Part shown: piece by piece, positions 1-12,547 of the stretch
Position numbering within the stretch: the first letter of the stretch is position 1
How the letters are laid out: the number at the start of each line of letters is the position of its first letter
Origin: Pseudorasbora parva
Taxonomy: Eukaryota > Chordata > Actinopteri > Cypriniformes > Gobionidae
Length of the DNA stretch: 64,000 nucleotides
Assembly: GCF_024679245.1 (NCBI RefSeq)
Contig: NC_090178.1
Coordinates: forward strand, 21,514,703 to 21,578,702
Direction: 5' to 3'
Program-made: the position numbers and the translations under genes
Notes under the pieces: generated by a model
Databases searched by the model: none
Told to the model about the DNA's origin: nothing
Seen by the model: the letters and a program-made list of their open reading frames with translations, nothing else

Positions 1-265
1 TCCAGTTCTAATGATCATCTAATGACCCAAGGTTGGCGCTTTCAGCAGTGGACAGGGGTCAACATGGGCACCCTGACTGGCCTGCAGCTATGCAGCTCCA
101 TATGCAACAAATAGTGATGCAGTGTGTATTCTGACACCTTTCTATCAGAACCAGCATTAACTTCTTGAGCAATTTGAGTTACAGTAGCTCGTCTGTTTTA
201 TCGCACCGCACAGGCAAGCCTTCGCTCCCCACGTGCATCAATGAGCCTTGGCCACCCATGACCCT
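1..265 (-). pseudogene. Tc1-like transposase fragment, decayed
   Basis: Read on the minus strand this stretch gives a continuous match to the middle of a fish Tc1-like transposase: a region with RLIDARGERRLA, then RRATVTQIAQEVNAGSDRK, then a segment ending in VPMLTPVH. At least three in-frame stops (after AVR, after PVH, and after WVIR) show it cannot make protein. The same family occurs again at 50482-50910, where the helix-turn-helix and part of the DDE region survive. The fragment enters the window from the left, so its full length is unknown. Function if intact would be cut-and-paste transposition at TA sites. Identification is by recalled family wording, not a search. Confidence 0.8.
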
Positions 266-299
266 TTCCCCTGTTCACAGATATATATATATTTAACCT

Positions 300-806
300 C
301 CTTTCGTCCTGGCTAGATTATGTTCCTCTTTTCATAGTCTACTTTGGACTAAACTTTCTTGTATTCTCATACTCCTATACTTACTATGCTTCTACTATAC
401 TCCCATCTCATCCTACTTTCTCTTAATATATATTACTTGCTACTTCCTCTCCTTTATCCTTGCTTTCTCTTATTTTATTCTATGTTATCTTATCATATTC
501 CACTTTCTCTCATTCTGACCTACTTCCTTTTATCCTACACCATTTTGTGTCATACCCTGCTTCCCTTTGTCTTGTACTGCTTTCTCTCAACTTACACTAC
601 TGCCTCTCACTTTTTTAATATGTTATTATTTTTTAATAATAACATTTTTTTAATAAATGAAAGTTAAAGTGTGTCAAAGTTATTGGTTGATCACAATTTC
701 TTTGTGAAAACATTTTCAAAAAATGCACATACACATGGTTACTATAATAACACTGAACGATTTTATGTGCTTTAAATAGCTTTATATCTATTTTATTCTT
801 TGACAG
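300..806. repeat. Intron with C/T-rich degenerate tandem repeat
   Basis: From about 311 to 620 the + strand is almost purely pyrimidine on a loose 15-25 base theme of the type CTTCCTCTCATCCTA. The rest, up to the acceptor TTTGACAG at 799-806, is AT-rich with no other signal. The same theme fills most of the next intron (1511-2660). The open frames here are low-complexity artefacts. Confidence 0.6.
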
Positions 807-930
807 CATGGAGGAGGGCGCTGCTGACCGCTGCAAAGAGGCCATCGATAAAGCTCTACAGTACGACGAGCACAACCCTGAGGCTCTGCAGCTGATGGCC
901 AGCTACCTGTTCAGCATTGAGAAAACTGAG
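807..930 (+). CDS. Internal exon, TPR protein (probable Rpl4 assembly chaperone, Acl4-like)
   Basis: The exon is bounded by acceptor TTTGACAG and donor GAG|GTACAA. The first base completes a codon split by the upstream intron; then 41 codons run from MEEGAADRCKEAIDKAL through HNPEALQLMASYLFS to IEKTE and end in phase 0. NPEALQLMASYLFS has the helix-turn-helix look of a tetratricopeptide repeat. The ATG is internal, not the start, because the exon opens inside a codon right after an acceptor. Earlier exons must lie left of the window. With the exons at 2736 and 4637 this fits the Acl4-like family, TPR proteins that in yeast bind newly made ribosomal protein Rpl4 and escort it to assembling 60S particles. 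The family call rests on recalled resemblance; the exon itself is well supported by frame and splice sites. Confidence 0.78.
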
Positions 931-1069
931 GTACAACAGGACGTCTGTGAAGAAAATTACCTAGAGTTACAAAGAAAAGTGTTATGAGCAGTGGGTCATT
1001 ATGCAGTCATAATTAGTGTTGGTGGAGAACAGCTGAGAGAGCTGAGTAATGTTTTTATAAGAAGCAGAA

Positions 1070-1070
<1 letters not shown>

Positions 1071-1139
<69 letters not shown>
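1071..1139. repeat. Compound microsatellite (TA)n(GA)n
   Basis: Eleven TA units at 1071-1092 pass directly into about 24 GA units to 1139, followed by GTGAGTGAGTGAG. It lies inside the intron after the exon at 807-930. The sequence from 1140 to 1510 shows no repeat or coding signal. Confidence 0.95.
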
Positions 1140-1141
<2 letters not shown>

Positions 1142-1510
1142 TGAGTGAGTGAGTTTTGGGAATGTATGCTTGTTTTTGTTTGAGGAATAGACAAAGATGG
1201 CAGTTAGGTCACAGTTAATGAATTATAAGCCATTAACAGAACAAGCTTATTGAAAAGGACCCACTGTGGGGACAGATTTACTTGCTAGTGCAAACACATT
1301 CACTTTGATGCAATTCCTCACTGAACCGTTAGGGGGCAAACAGATATAAGACCAGCAGTACTACTAATCCCGAACCACCCTCTTGAGTTGGGCTTCAGTG
1401 TTCAGCTTAAAACGCTTCCAACATTTCTGGGTATTTTCACTTCAGAAGATAGTTCCATTTCCCTTCAGATAGCTGGCAATAGAACTTGACTTAACAATCA
1501 CAAACCTGTC

Positions 1511-2660
1511 TCTTTGTGTGCTCTAACCTCTACCTTTTTCTTGCTTGTACTTTTTTTATCTCTTCCCGTGTCACTCCCTTTCATCCTATATCCGAGCGTC
1601 ATGTTGTCCTATCCTAATTATTGCCATCCTCTTCTGCGTCTTACCTCCTCTTATCCTATTTATTCAGTTCCTATAGTGTTCCCACTTGCCCTTCACCACT
1701 TTCTCTTATGCTGTACCGATTCATCTTATTCATGCTATTTTCAAGCACTTTCTCTCATCCTATATTATCCAGTTCCTCATCCACTTATTATTCCCCTTCT
1801 ATTTCCTACATATTTTGATCATGTACAATGCCACTTCCTCCAATCCTTTATCTCTTCTTCTAAAGCTGTAAGATCTCTGACCTACTGCATTTCACCTTAT
1901 CTTGCTTCTTCTCAATGTATTCTACTACCTCTCATTTTATACCAATTTTTATTGCTCATGCTATTTCATAAAGTACTTTCTTTGCCTCATATACAGTACT
2001 ACCTCCTCTCATCCTATCTTTTCCTCTCATGCTGTAAGGCGTCCTCTCATTCTTTTCTCGCTTTCTCTCAATCTGACCAATTTCCTTTCATCCTACCTTA
2101 CTTCCTCTCATCCCATACCACTTCCCTCAACCTTTACCACTTCCCTAATCTTATAGAGTTTCCTGTTGTCCTATTATACTTCCTAGTTGGCATATTATTA
2201 TTCTTCCTAGTTCCTTACATACTTTCTCATTTCCTTTATTCCGAGTTCTTTTATCCCTTCTCACTACCTCTCATGCCATTTTACTTCCGCTCATGTTATT
2301 ATTTATATATTATCACTTCTTATTGCCCAAACTATTTCCTAGTTTTTTGCATCGTACACACTTCCACTTCCTATTATCCTTTAAAACTTCCCGTCTTACT
2401 TTCTCTGTCCCTAACCCACTTCCTTTCATCCTATCCTGCATCCTCTCTCAACATATTCTACTATCTTTTATCTCCTACCACTACCTTTTATCCTAATTTC
2501 TGTAATTTCCTCTAACTCTATACCACTTCCCATTTCTTAAATAGCTTCCTGCTGTCCTATCCTACTTCTTGTCTTCCTATTCCTCTTCTTAGTTCCTTAT
2601 ATCCTATCCAGTTTCACTCATCTCATCCCATCTTTCTTTCTCATTCTGTACCTCTTCCTA
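1511..2660. repeat. C/T-rich degenerate minisatellite in intron
   Basis: About 1.15 kb of strongly pyrimidine-biased + strand built on a loose theme such as TATCCTACTTCCTCTCATCC, with heavily drifted copies. The bias removes stop codons in one frame and produces a spurious 333-codon open frame (1514-2515) made of repeated L, S, P, Y and F. The block ends about 75 bases before the next acceptor. The same theme occurs in the preceding intron (311-620), so it was probably present before or duplicated around the exon at 807-930. Confidence 0.75.
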
Positions 2661-2735
2661 AGGCATGTGCCATGTATTTTTACAATCAATATTTGGAGGG
2701 GCTCTTTCAAATTTATTTTATCATACTTTATGCAG

Positions 2736-2852
2736 GAGGGGCGCGAGTACCTGAAGAAGAGCGTGTCGTCATGGTTACCTAGCTTACAGAAAAAGGAAGA
2801 GTCATTGGCGAGCGCAGCACATGACATGAAGGAGGAAGAAGATCTGACTAAG
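2736..2852 (+). CDS. Internal exon, same TPR / Rpl4-chaperone-like gene
   Basis: Acceptor TTTATGCAG precedes the exon and donor AAG|GTGCGT follows it. The 117 bases give 39 codons in phase 0 at both ends: EGREYLKKSVSSWLPSLQ, then a charged stretch KKEESLASAAHDMKEEEDLTK. Joined to the previous exon it continues the reading frame without a break, giving ...IEKTE-EGREYL.... EGREYLKKSVSSWLPSL looks like the second helix of a TPR unit, with the usual leucines and a tryptophan. The acidic and lysine-rich tail is probably a loop. The upstream intron is 1805 bp and is mostly C/T-rich repeat; the downstream intron is 1784 bp. Confidence 0.78.
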
Positions 2853-4636
2853 GTGCGTTTACAGGAGCTTGTGGTTCAAAGGCAACATAAAGATAGGACA
2901 CATCAGGACCTCTCCTTTGACCTCTTTCTGATTGCAAGGAAGGAAATAGCATTGTGCTTAAATCTCCACTAGGTAACTTTTGTAAAATATATTTTCTACA
3001 TATTTGGTAAACATGTCAATATATCCTGACAGTAGAATATGAGACAGATAATCTGTGAAAAAAATCAAGCTCCTCTGGCTCCTTCCAATGGTCCTATTGC
3101 CATTTGCAGAAATACAATGCCCACAGTGGGCTTGCTGTGGGCCCACAACTGTCCCCAGTGGGGGCCCATGTGGGCCAGCCCACAGTCAGCCAACACTTTT
3201 GGGCTGTCCCACTAGGGCCCCACCTGGGGGAGTGACCCTTTGAGTTGTGCTCTGTCAAATTTTCAGGCTAAGTCAACGTTTTTTAAAAACTCCCTACTGC
3301 AGCTTTAAAGAAGCTTTAGACTGGAATATATAAGGGAAGAAATTAAACAATTTTTATTTTTTATTTATGGTTTAATTTTTTTCTTAAAGCCAGGTGAAGA
3401 CTGTGGTAGGTCATCACCGAAACCGTTTTTGCTCAAGGCTACATTTTTCATGCTTTTTCAAAAACATATTTTAATTTCCATGTTCCCAAATTCATTTTAT
3501 AAGTTCATCTGTTAAATAGGTCTTTACGCTGCTAAAGAAACCACAGAAAAACAAGCCTCACCTGAACTGACTCGTTGGGAGAATTTTTTTTAAGTTTGTT
3601 TACTTTCCTCCTGGTTAAATTTTCAGGGAACTTGCATGACACTAGACATAAATGTGTGATGTGTAGATGCAGCTTTGTAACGTTTGGAAAATCTTGGCAG
3701 GTAGGAGCATGTTTGAAGCATGGTATAATTGGGTTCAGCCAGCAACTCTTTTTACATAGCTGATTTAGTAAACATTTATCCAGTATAGAGACTAAAGAGA
3801 ATGTGGTAATATATACAAAACAATAATGAGCCTGCCTTATAATATTACAGACAGGCTACAATAAACACAAGAGATGATGCGGCCCTGATGGTGTGATATA
3901 TTGAAATAGAAAGTCATGTTTATGAAGAGGGATTATTGAAAGGTCTATTGGGATCTTGAGAAAATTAGTCACATGCAGAACTTTTATCAATTTAATGGAC
4001 CATTAGTCAAATGATAGTAGACAATTTTGCTTTTTCTGTACTAAAATAGCTCTCTCAAACACCTATAGAGTTTCAAATAAAGTTATGACTTATCTACTAG
4101 ATTCAAGCAATTTTGCATGGAAACAAATAGGTTTATCGAAACATTTGTAGCATGCTGTCATTTAAAACTGACAATACTTCTGACACATCAACTATATTTC
4201 TTCTGCTCAAGATGCATTGTTGGAGGTTGCAGATTTTAGTTGTTTAATTGAACATTCATTTAATTCATAGACATGCTCTCAAGAATAAGACACAAGGCTT
4301 ATTCTGGAGTTTGAAAGATGTTTTTTAATGTGTATTAATTATTTTACTCAGCAAGCCTTTACAATATGAATACAACTTGGATAAGCCTTGGTGAAGAATA
4401 ATAATAATAATTGACACCAAAAAAAAAAAAACAGTCATGGTTTGAAGTCGTAACTTACGGGCTCAAAAACCTGCCTTGAACACAGCATTATTTTACATAT
4501 CATCTTTGTATATAAATCGTTAATGAGTCTGAATGTTCATACCATTTTCTTATAAATTCACATCAAGTCTTTCATTACCCTTCAGTAATTTATCTTTCAG
4601 TAATTTAATACTACTACTATTTTGTGTGTGTTTTAG
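2853..4636. other. Intron; GC-rich GGGCCC block, otherwise unremarkable
   Basis: The intron runs from donor GTGCGT to acceptor GTGTTTTAG. At 3105-3240 a short GC-rich block holds many overlapping GGGCCC, CCCACA and TGTGGG words that could fold on themselves. The rest is AT-rich with no recognisable repeat family or exon. Confidence 0.5.
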
Positions 4637-4705
4637 AGCACTATCCCACCTTATGAATCCAGAATAACAACAGCCAAACTGCTGATCGAGGCTGAGGAGT
4701 ATGAG
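4637..4705 (+). CDS. Internal exon, same TPR / Rpl4-chaperone-like gene
   Basis: The exon follows acceptor GTGTTTTAG and precedes donor GAG|GTAGGA. Its 69 bases are 23 codons, phase 0 at both ends: STIPPYESRITTAKLLIEAE plus EYE. PPYESRITTAKLLIEAEEYE is typical of this TPR family and should lead into a C-terminal TPR in the next exon. I looked downstream for a continuation and recognised none before the end of the window, so either the next intron exceeds 59 kb, the remaining exons are too short or diverged to see by eye, or the gene is broken here. The three exons together supply about 103 residues, roughly a quarter to a third of what I would expect for the whole protein. Confidence 0.78.
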
Positions 4706-6950
4706 GTAGGACAATGGTCTAGCTCAACACTTTTAAGAACATTTCAAATGTTTCAGTTTCCAAAGAGAATTAAAATGTCTGAATGTTATCTTGAACGCCT
4801 CTCAGCCAGGCCGAACTGAAGTGTCCACTTAAGTAGAGTGTATAATATCTGTCAGTAATTCTGGTGGGGATGTTGTATACACAGATTCCACTGATGAGCT
4901 GTTTTCAAGCTATTGGGTTAGAAACGATTTCATTATAATGCATTGGATCCATTTCATATAATCTTGTGTTAGCACGGTTTAATCCAAAACAATCCCTTCT
5001 TGCTGTGCAATCAAGTTTAAAGACCTATAGAATACATAATGTACAAGTACATTAATATTAGCTATATGTCTAACAAACAGGCTTAAAGCTGTCAGTGTTG
5101 TGTGTAATGAGAAAGTTTAATGTGTGCTCTACTGCAGCTGTAAAGTAAACCATCACCCAGTGTGTTGTAATACTGTATAATTGTCAGCGGGACAATTATT
5201 TACAGTCTAATGTACAATGTCTCTTTCTGTGGCTGCTGTGAGGCTAGTGAGTTGGAAAAAAAAATCAGCCATACCTCATAAGGTTCTGCTGCTCACAAGC
5301 TCCACGAAGCAAAAAGGTGTACGTGCAAAAATAAGTAAATACTTAAAGTCCCAGTGAACCGGAGGTAGCGAGAATACGGAACATTGAACAGAGGGCAGGG
5401 TTTTACCTCAGCGCTCCTCCCCTCCATCTCTCGCTCATAGCAGAGGAACGGTTGGAGGGGAGTGGTTACGCGTTTTAAAACGCAAGCCGTCAAACTGACA
5501 TCAGCTGAGAAGGAACGCCGTTTCCAGACTAGAATTATCATCTCTTCGCTGTAAGTTGCTCAGAGTTGTTTCTGTTCTCTGTAGTATCGCTCATCAGTCA
5601 TAACATGTAAATAATGATCAGCTTATTGTTTTATTACAAAACATAGACAGCATTATTCCTACATAGACAGCATTTTTGAGTGTCATCAGATGGATTCAAG
5701 CATTCCAATGATACCCCAACTTGCTGTCTATGTGGTCAGCTCACTTGTCTGTGAGATACAGGATTCAATAGTTACGGTGAACTGTATAGTCCTCCAGTGT
5801 TGGTTTGTAGTTATGTCTATTGAATCAGTTTAAAGGAGTCCCACAGCTCTTTTGGGGTTCTGAGCGAGGCTGTGTCCACATTTGTTAACGCTAAGACTGT
5901 GGATTTGTTTCCCTTTAAACTCTTTTCTTCTTTTCTATCAGCACTAAGGCGACCTCTAAATAATGCAGGAATGGTATTTTATTTGCTCTTTACCGTGACC
6001 TTTCCAGTTGAGTGTGAGTGTGCAGTAAGACACGTTTTGTGCAGAGAGTGTGAACGTCCTGACACCTGTCCAGCATTCGGAGAGAGGTATCGGAAAAAGT
6101 GAGAGAACAGAGAATTTAAATAATAGCGAAAAGGAAAAGGAAAGAATGACAGGGTCGAGAGACAGAATGAAATAAGGCAGGACCGGGATGAGATGCTGTA
6201 AAAGTGAAAGTCAGTTTGAGAGAGAGAGAATGATGAATTGACAGCTGTGAGGGCCACACTTTTCTTTAGTTCTTTTTCACACTTGCTTATATTTGTTCGG
6301 TTCATCCTGGGGAGACAGTGAAGGACTGAGAGCTGCAGCCTGACTTTAAAAGCCTCTGCTCTCCCTTAGCCGAACACAAATAGAATCTCCTCTCAGCACG
6401 GGGGACATATTAATATTAAAACCAGTCACCTGGCTGTCTGTCAAAATGATGCCAAAGGTTGCAGGGTCATCTCTGCGACAGCGGGTGTTTAGACAGAAGC
6501 CGGGCCCCCCGGCAGCAAGGCCCTTTGATTGGACAGCTGGGAAAGGTGAACACTTATAAACAGAGAGAGAGAGAGAGACAGAGAGAAAGGAGAAGGATGG
6601 ACTGGCCAAGCTCTAAAGATGCTGGTGTAAAAAGTTTGAAACATTCAGCATATAGTATACAAAGTCTAAATTGCTCAAGATAAATATTTTCACTTATAAA
6701 ATAAAATGGTTTCAAGTACTACGGAATGGCGTTTTGGTGCCTGTACATTTTACAGCTTATAATAGTATATATTTAATAACTGATTGTGATAATGTTCGTG
6801 GTTGGGAAGGAAGAGGACAAGGGGTCGGCTTGACTGCTGACGCTTTTTATTCAACAAAAACTCAATATCACTGCACACTCTCAGCGAGTGTCTATTTTTC
6901 TCAGTCACTTCCGGGTTCCGGTTTAAACGTCCGCTTCCGGGTCACGTAGT
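4706..6950. other. Intron or intergenic sequence with TTAA-type fragment and one ordered-looking island
   Basis: No exon is seen. At 5343-5540 a stretch starting TTAAAGTCCCAGTGAACCGG looks like one end of a TTAA-flanked repeat, but I could not find its partner terminus. At 6330-6560 the sequence is mixed-composition and non-repetitive, with AATTAATATTAA-like and CAGGTG-like words, and could be a regulatory island. At 6558-6589 there is a short GA-rich run. Function is unproven. Confidence 0.35.
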
Positions 6951-6957
6951 CAGCAGC

Positions 6958-7492
6958 ATAGATATCCATAATAAAGGCTAGATGTCTTACCGCGGAGTCA
7001 CCATCGTCATCACCGGCGGCCATCTTGTCACAGGCAGGCTTTCTGTCGGGCTCTGTGGAACCTGATGTAAGGTGAGTGATCTGTACGAACATAAATACTC
7101 TTATCTCACTGAAATCTTGACGGGTTTACAAATGGTTTGGTTTCTTACAAACGTTATTAACATGGCTACAAATCTGGATGCTTTAACACATCGAAATTGC
7201 AGCTTTTCGTTTCGATAAACGACTTATTTGTGCAGTTTGTGTATCACGGCTAACTTACATGCACGTTATCAAGGCTGAGACCACAATCGAGCTGTTCAAT
7301 TATATAGGTTTTATTGACACCAATAACGATTTTATGACAACCAATCTTTTGTCTAGTTAAAATAAACTTAGTTTTTTTTGTTTTAATTTAATTTTTTTTT
7401 TTAAAATTATAATAGTGATATTGTTATTATAAAAGTATATGTATATATATTAGCTATAGCTAGCTCTGGGAAAAAAATTCAGAGCTATATAA

Positions 7493-7562
<70 letters not shown>

Positions 7563-7918
7563 CTCATGTTGCCATTCGGTACAGTTTTAGTAGCCTTTAT
7601 ATTGATTTAACATAAATACCTTTTTTATTGCACCTGTCTGTTCTGTTCAATGTTACTTTCATATTGAAGTCCATGGTTATAATTATTCATAAGTATTTAG
7701 TGTCATAACTACATCTCTGACGTTTATAACAAACGAAACAGTTTGAAAATCGGTTGAAAATTGAGCAAGTTATGGTTATTTAAAAGTACATGCACCATTA
7801 AAACACACTGTTACGAGTGAGCAAGCTGCCTGTGACAAGATGGCCGCAAGTTGCGGACGCCGACCTCCATTGGCCAACAGTGCGCACGAGACATCTAGCC
7901 TTTATTATGGATATCTAT
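6958..7918. mobile_element. Foldback / inverted-repeat element with CCATCTTG motifs
   Basis: A perfect 30-base inverted match pairs 6958-6987 with 7889-7918, and a second inverted match of about 22 bases pairs 7016-7037 with 7826-7847. The two arms enclose about 790 bp. The inner arm piece contains GGCGGCCATCTTG, a YY1-type word, on both sides. Arm order is conserved and the spacers differ by about 13 bases, as expected of a drifted transposon with long inverted termini. CTTCCGG words just left of the left arm (6905-6945) make it resemble a CpG promoter, but the inverted second copy argues for a transposon. Superfamily unknown. Confidence 0.7.
7492..7560. repeat. Compound microsatellite (GT)n(AT)n
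   Basis: About eight GT units at 7492-7508 pass into about 26 AT units to 7560. It lies in the loop of the foldback element at 6958-7918. Confidence 0.95.
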
Positions 7919-8399
7919 GGTCAGCAGTCCCTCTCTCTCTCCCATGCTTCCGATTCCACAGGCGTTTTATCCTCTCCCCACGCCCATTACTGGAACAAGA
8001 TACAGGTGTTATCAATCTGCGTCCAACCCACTCACTTACCGCTCGTCCCGCGGCTCTCTCTCCCGCTGCAGACCTCGCTGAACCACGCCCCCCTTGCCAC
8101 ACTGATTAAGTTTGTTTCACAGTCATTTGGTAATTAGTTTTTACTTCTGAAAAAACAAAGTTTGCCAGTATTTAACACTAAAAATGCATATATAATGCAT
8201 AATGTAAAACGATTTATAGGTTTGAATGTATATGGGAATTTTGTTACTGTAGCATTTTACAGTGTTTTGTTTTTTTTTGTAAAAAGATTACAAACATTTA
8301 TTGACATTGTACAATAATATTGTGATTATGTGTGGCATATAGTTGTGTAAAACTGCAATTTGATATATATTGGTATTTTATTTTTTTAAATATTGTGAC
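7919..8399. other. No feature recognised
   Basis: A short GC-richer stretch to about 8105 is followed by AT-rich sequence. I see no coding or repeat-family signal. Confidence 0.4.
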
Positions 8400-9655
8400 T
8401 AGGGGTGTGCAATATTAAATATTGTCTGCGATTAATATCATAATTGTTGTTTTAACGATGTGGGATCTGACATTATCTGACATATTTACTAGTGCGCATA
8501 AGCATTTCGAGTGAACACTTTCGCTGCATGATTTAATCAATTAAAATGCTAAAATGTCCCCAAAATTCAATATAAGAGTCACGGTGGTGTGGCTATTAAA
8601 AAGCACACGACTTGGAAAGTATATAAACAGTCCTTATATTTAAAGGATCAAACTAGGAGACACGTAGGGGAACACTTAGAGCAAACAGGACAAACCACAA
8701 TACCTTTTACCGTTTTAAACATCAATAAATGACAAAGAACAGACTGAAATTCAGGGCATTTATACACAATTGGCCATTTATACATGGCAAACTAATGAGA
8801 CTAATTAGCTGCACAGCTGAACAGAACTAACCCAACAAGGGTAACCAAGGAAACACAGGAGTGGTGGGAAAATGAACAAAGGAACATGTGACAGAATCAA
8901 AACACAAAGACAAGCAGACTAAACATATAATTTAATATCGTCAATCAATATCACACGAAGAGTGATGATTTTCTTCAGATATCAGCATGAACATTTTATA
9001 AAAGTTCAATAAAAAATTAAGTTACTTACATTTTAGACACCATATTGACTGTTTGTTATGTTTCACCAATGAAAATAGTTTGAAACAGCCACCACACTGT
9101 TGTGCGTCTCTAAGCAACACAAGGCCAGTGTTTCTTTACTGAATGAATCCGCTTTTTGAACGAATAGGTTGAATGAATAATTCAAAGACTCACTCATCAA
9201 CAGTGACTAGCAGCCACCTACTGCTGGTTTTAATTTCAGATTTAAAGTATCTTTTCATGTTTGAAACATCAAAACATTAGGCTTTTTTTAATCGAAGGCT
9301 ATTCGTTTATCACCTCTGAGCAGCAATAAACAGACTGTAAATACATCTAATAAATGCCACTTTAGATGCATCCTCTGTGTTTCCTCTTCATTGCAAAGGT
9401 GAGTTATGTTGATAATGATTTAATTTGATTAGTAATCGCCCTATTGTGTCTTATTATTAGAATGTAATTTATTGATTAAATGTGATAATTTGACATTATG
9501 CTTATATGTATAATTAGGTTAGAAAAAATGGCATTATATTGGTAAGAACATCCCCAATAATATATTGTCCTATTATCATTATTATCCAATTATCTATAAA
9601 ATCCCAGAATATAGAGACATCTTCATTTTAAATTTTCCAATATCCCACACCCCTA
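8400..9655. mobile_element. hAT-like element, TAGGGGTGTG termini
   Basis: The left end TAGGGGTGTGCAATATT and the right end, whose reverse complement begins TAGGGGTGTGGGATATT, form an imperfect inverted terminal repeat of about ten exact bases. Length is about 1.26 kb. The interior is AT-rich and carries no transposase frame, so it is non-autonomous. The eight bases outside each end do not match, so no target duplication survives. A block at about 8580-8930 rich in CAAA/ACA words appears to be a separate insertion of unknown family. Confidence 0.6.
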
Positions 9656-12547
9656 ATTCCCCAAATTCCTAATGTTGCAAAGTATACTTTGAAAATACTT
9701 TGAAAGTTATTTTCTATTTCATGTTATCCTTTCAAGGAAGGATGGAAGGCACTGTTATTATTGTAGTGGTAGAATGTTTTGCTTGCTTTATAGATTGGAT
9801 ATGGAACATAAATATGCCCTTTTGCCATAATGTCTTGCATGAGCATATTCAATATGAGTTTTGTTGGCTATGTATGTAACTGTCAGACAGGGCAATTCAA
9901 AATGAGTTTTGAGGACTCGGGAGAGACTGTGAGTGTGTGTAGTGGCAGTGTATGCTGCATGAGCTAACTCAATATTAGCAAGGCCATTTCCTGCTCTACT
10001 CCAGCTGGGTCAAAGCCTGACACACTATGTGACAGCACAAGATTGATGTCTTTCTTTGCCAGTGGTCTGAACAGAGGGAGGAGAGTAAGAGAGTCACAGG
10101 CATTAGAATGAGAGGGAGAGATGGAAAGAGCCGAGGAGAGTTAGACACAGTAAAATGCAGTAGTTGGGAGGAGAAGGAAGTCTTGCCCTTTGAACAAAGT
10201 GACAAAGGTACTGTTTAATGTCAGTAATGGTGGACTTAATTATCTTTAAAGAGGGAGTTATTTAAAAAAAAAAAAAAAAAACTCAAACCCTTGGGACCCA
10301 CACACACAAGGTTATACACATATCCAGACCCCTGTGCTAATTTAGCCCTTTAGAGCTAATGACCACATACCAGTACACTTCTTCAAATAAAACTTTTCCT
10401 TTAACTTTTTTTATTATTAACTCAGCCAAGAGTACAGTGACCTCAAAATTATTCTTAATTTTTTGAATGTTATTGCATTACATAACTATATATAAGCAGA
10501 AGTTTGTCCGTTAGCTGACTCTGTGGAGTTTGAGCCTACAATCTTTTCTTTTGGTTTGCTATGCTGTGCTACACTATGATTTGTACTGGTCAGATTTTCT
10601 TACTCTAGTGGATTTGTTGATGTCAGGACACCTTTATACAGGACTAACATTGTGGCAGCTATAGATGTGGCTTCAATAGTGATTTTTTTTAAAGTAAAGG
10701 AACACATGACAGTCTCTTAAAGGCTAAGCTAAGGCATTAACACATCTCCACATCTTTGCTGAGTGTGAATAATGTTCTCTATTGTGTGTCGTAGCTCGGT
10801 GAGAAAGTCAACAGTAATCCAGAACAGCTCTGATAAGAATGATAATTTGGGAAGATACTCTTTTCTCTTGCATTAGTGTCAGGAGGCTGAAAAAGAGGAC
10901 TGAGGAATATTTTTTTCTTTAGAAGCAAGAAAGCCATGTGTGTTAAGGCAAAGGTCATCTTTGGTGTTCACTTTTTTTGGATTACTTAGATTGTTAAATT
11001 GTCTAAACCTTAAGTCTTCATTATTGAGAATATGTTCTAGTTTTGTAAGTTGTGTTATCTTGTTTAATTCATGTCCTTCCTATCCCTTCAGTGAGTGTGT
11101 GTGCGCGTGTGTGTGCGCGTGTGTAGCTCCTTTCAGCAGGTGATTGCCGTCGTGATCTAGGCCTAGGGTGCATAATAGAAGTGTTTCTGTGTTTGATTTA
11201 CAGATAGATTCGTTTTAGATCTCTGAGTAAATATCAAAACATTGCTCTGCTTGTTTGGCCATTTCAACCTGCCTGATACAGCAACATTGTATGTTGGAAT
11301 GTAATATTGGCTGACCAGTGGCAAATGATGGCAGAAAACTCAATATTTGTGCAGTTTTGTTTAATACTACTAGAGGTGCAGAATTATACAAATTTAAATC
11401 AGATTTACATTACTGTAATGCCCATAATCTAACTCTCATTTAAAGTTAATCATTAAAAACACTTATAATTAAATATAAATGACCAAATAACCAATTGGCA
11501 TTCTAACCTAAATTCTAAATTATGATTAAATGGAGTCAGATTAAGAAGAATTGGAACAAAATCCTTTATGCCCAGCTGAAAACATAGAACGCGCAGCGAC
11601 CTTCACCCGCCATCGTTCCTCCATTGGGACGATTTCGGCGGCCTTACAGTTCACCATTCATTATTGGAGTTCAGAAGCATGTAGAGAACGAGAGAGACAA
11701 AATATGGGGAAATAAAGAGGTTTGCATCTATAAAAATGTTTTGATTCATTCGTTATTTTATCTGCGAGAATAAATCAGGTATAATTCAGTATTACATCAA
11801 AATTTAAGAGACATAACTGGTACTATAAATGATATTTTGTTACATCTAATGTGCATTTCCATAATCCAACAAGAACATATTATATATTATTGAATATTGA
11901 TTAATGATTTGATTAAGAAAAGAAGATTAAATCACTGGCATGTCAGTATAATTCACAGTCTGTACAGCCCTTGGTCTCTTCAAACATATGATGAGCTTCT
12001 TAAACTGAAATTCAAAGTTAAGGGCTCCCTGCAGAAAGTGCTGAATAAAGATACGAGATATGATGAACAAACAGCCTCTGGCATCTTTAGGTCAATGTGC
12101 AGAGTAAATGTGTGTGTTATTTTTCATTTGATTTTCACATCAAATGGTGCATCACACAAGCCCCTCAGCTCACTCCAAAGCTTTATAGTCATATCAAAAA
12201 ACAGTTTGATTTGTGCTAAATAATTCAGTCTCAGGGCCTGATGAACATGTCATTCTTTTCATTAGCTAAAAGTTCTTCTGTAAACGCTGTTAAAAGTGTC
12301 AGCCAATCACTCCAGCTTAGAGCTGCAGAAAACCATTATCTCAATTAGAGAAAGAGCTCAGAGTGGCATTAGACTGGGAGTGAGCTTATGAAGGGATAGA
12401 AACACACTAGCGTACAACTCCAGGATCACTGCAGAGACACTTCAGAAATCTCTCTCTATAGCTCACTGTATGCAGGGGCGAAAAGGTTTACTTGGTTTCA
12501 TTTAGTTTAGTTCAATTTTCTCTGATAAAGTTTGTAAACTATGACAT
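9656..12547. other. No gene recognised
   Basis: Long non-repetitive AT-rich sequence. A GA-rich patch lies at 10070-10190, a poly-A run at 10264-10280 and a short GTGTGCGC run at 11096-11123. A GC-richer patch at 11590-11660 contains CGCCATCGTTCCTCC-type sequence. No splice-bounded open frame convinces me. Confidence 0.4.

Noticed and set aside
1514..2515. 333-codon open frame on +
   Set aside because: Pyrimidine-rich minisatellite lacking stops by composition; lies in an intron between two good exons.
6900..7090. CpG promoter with CTTCCGG and CCATCTTG motifs for a second gene
   Set aside because: Most of the region reappears in inverted form at 7826-7918, so it is an arm of a foldback element; no downstream exon found.
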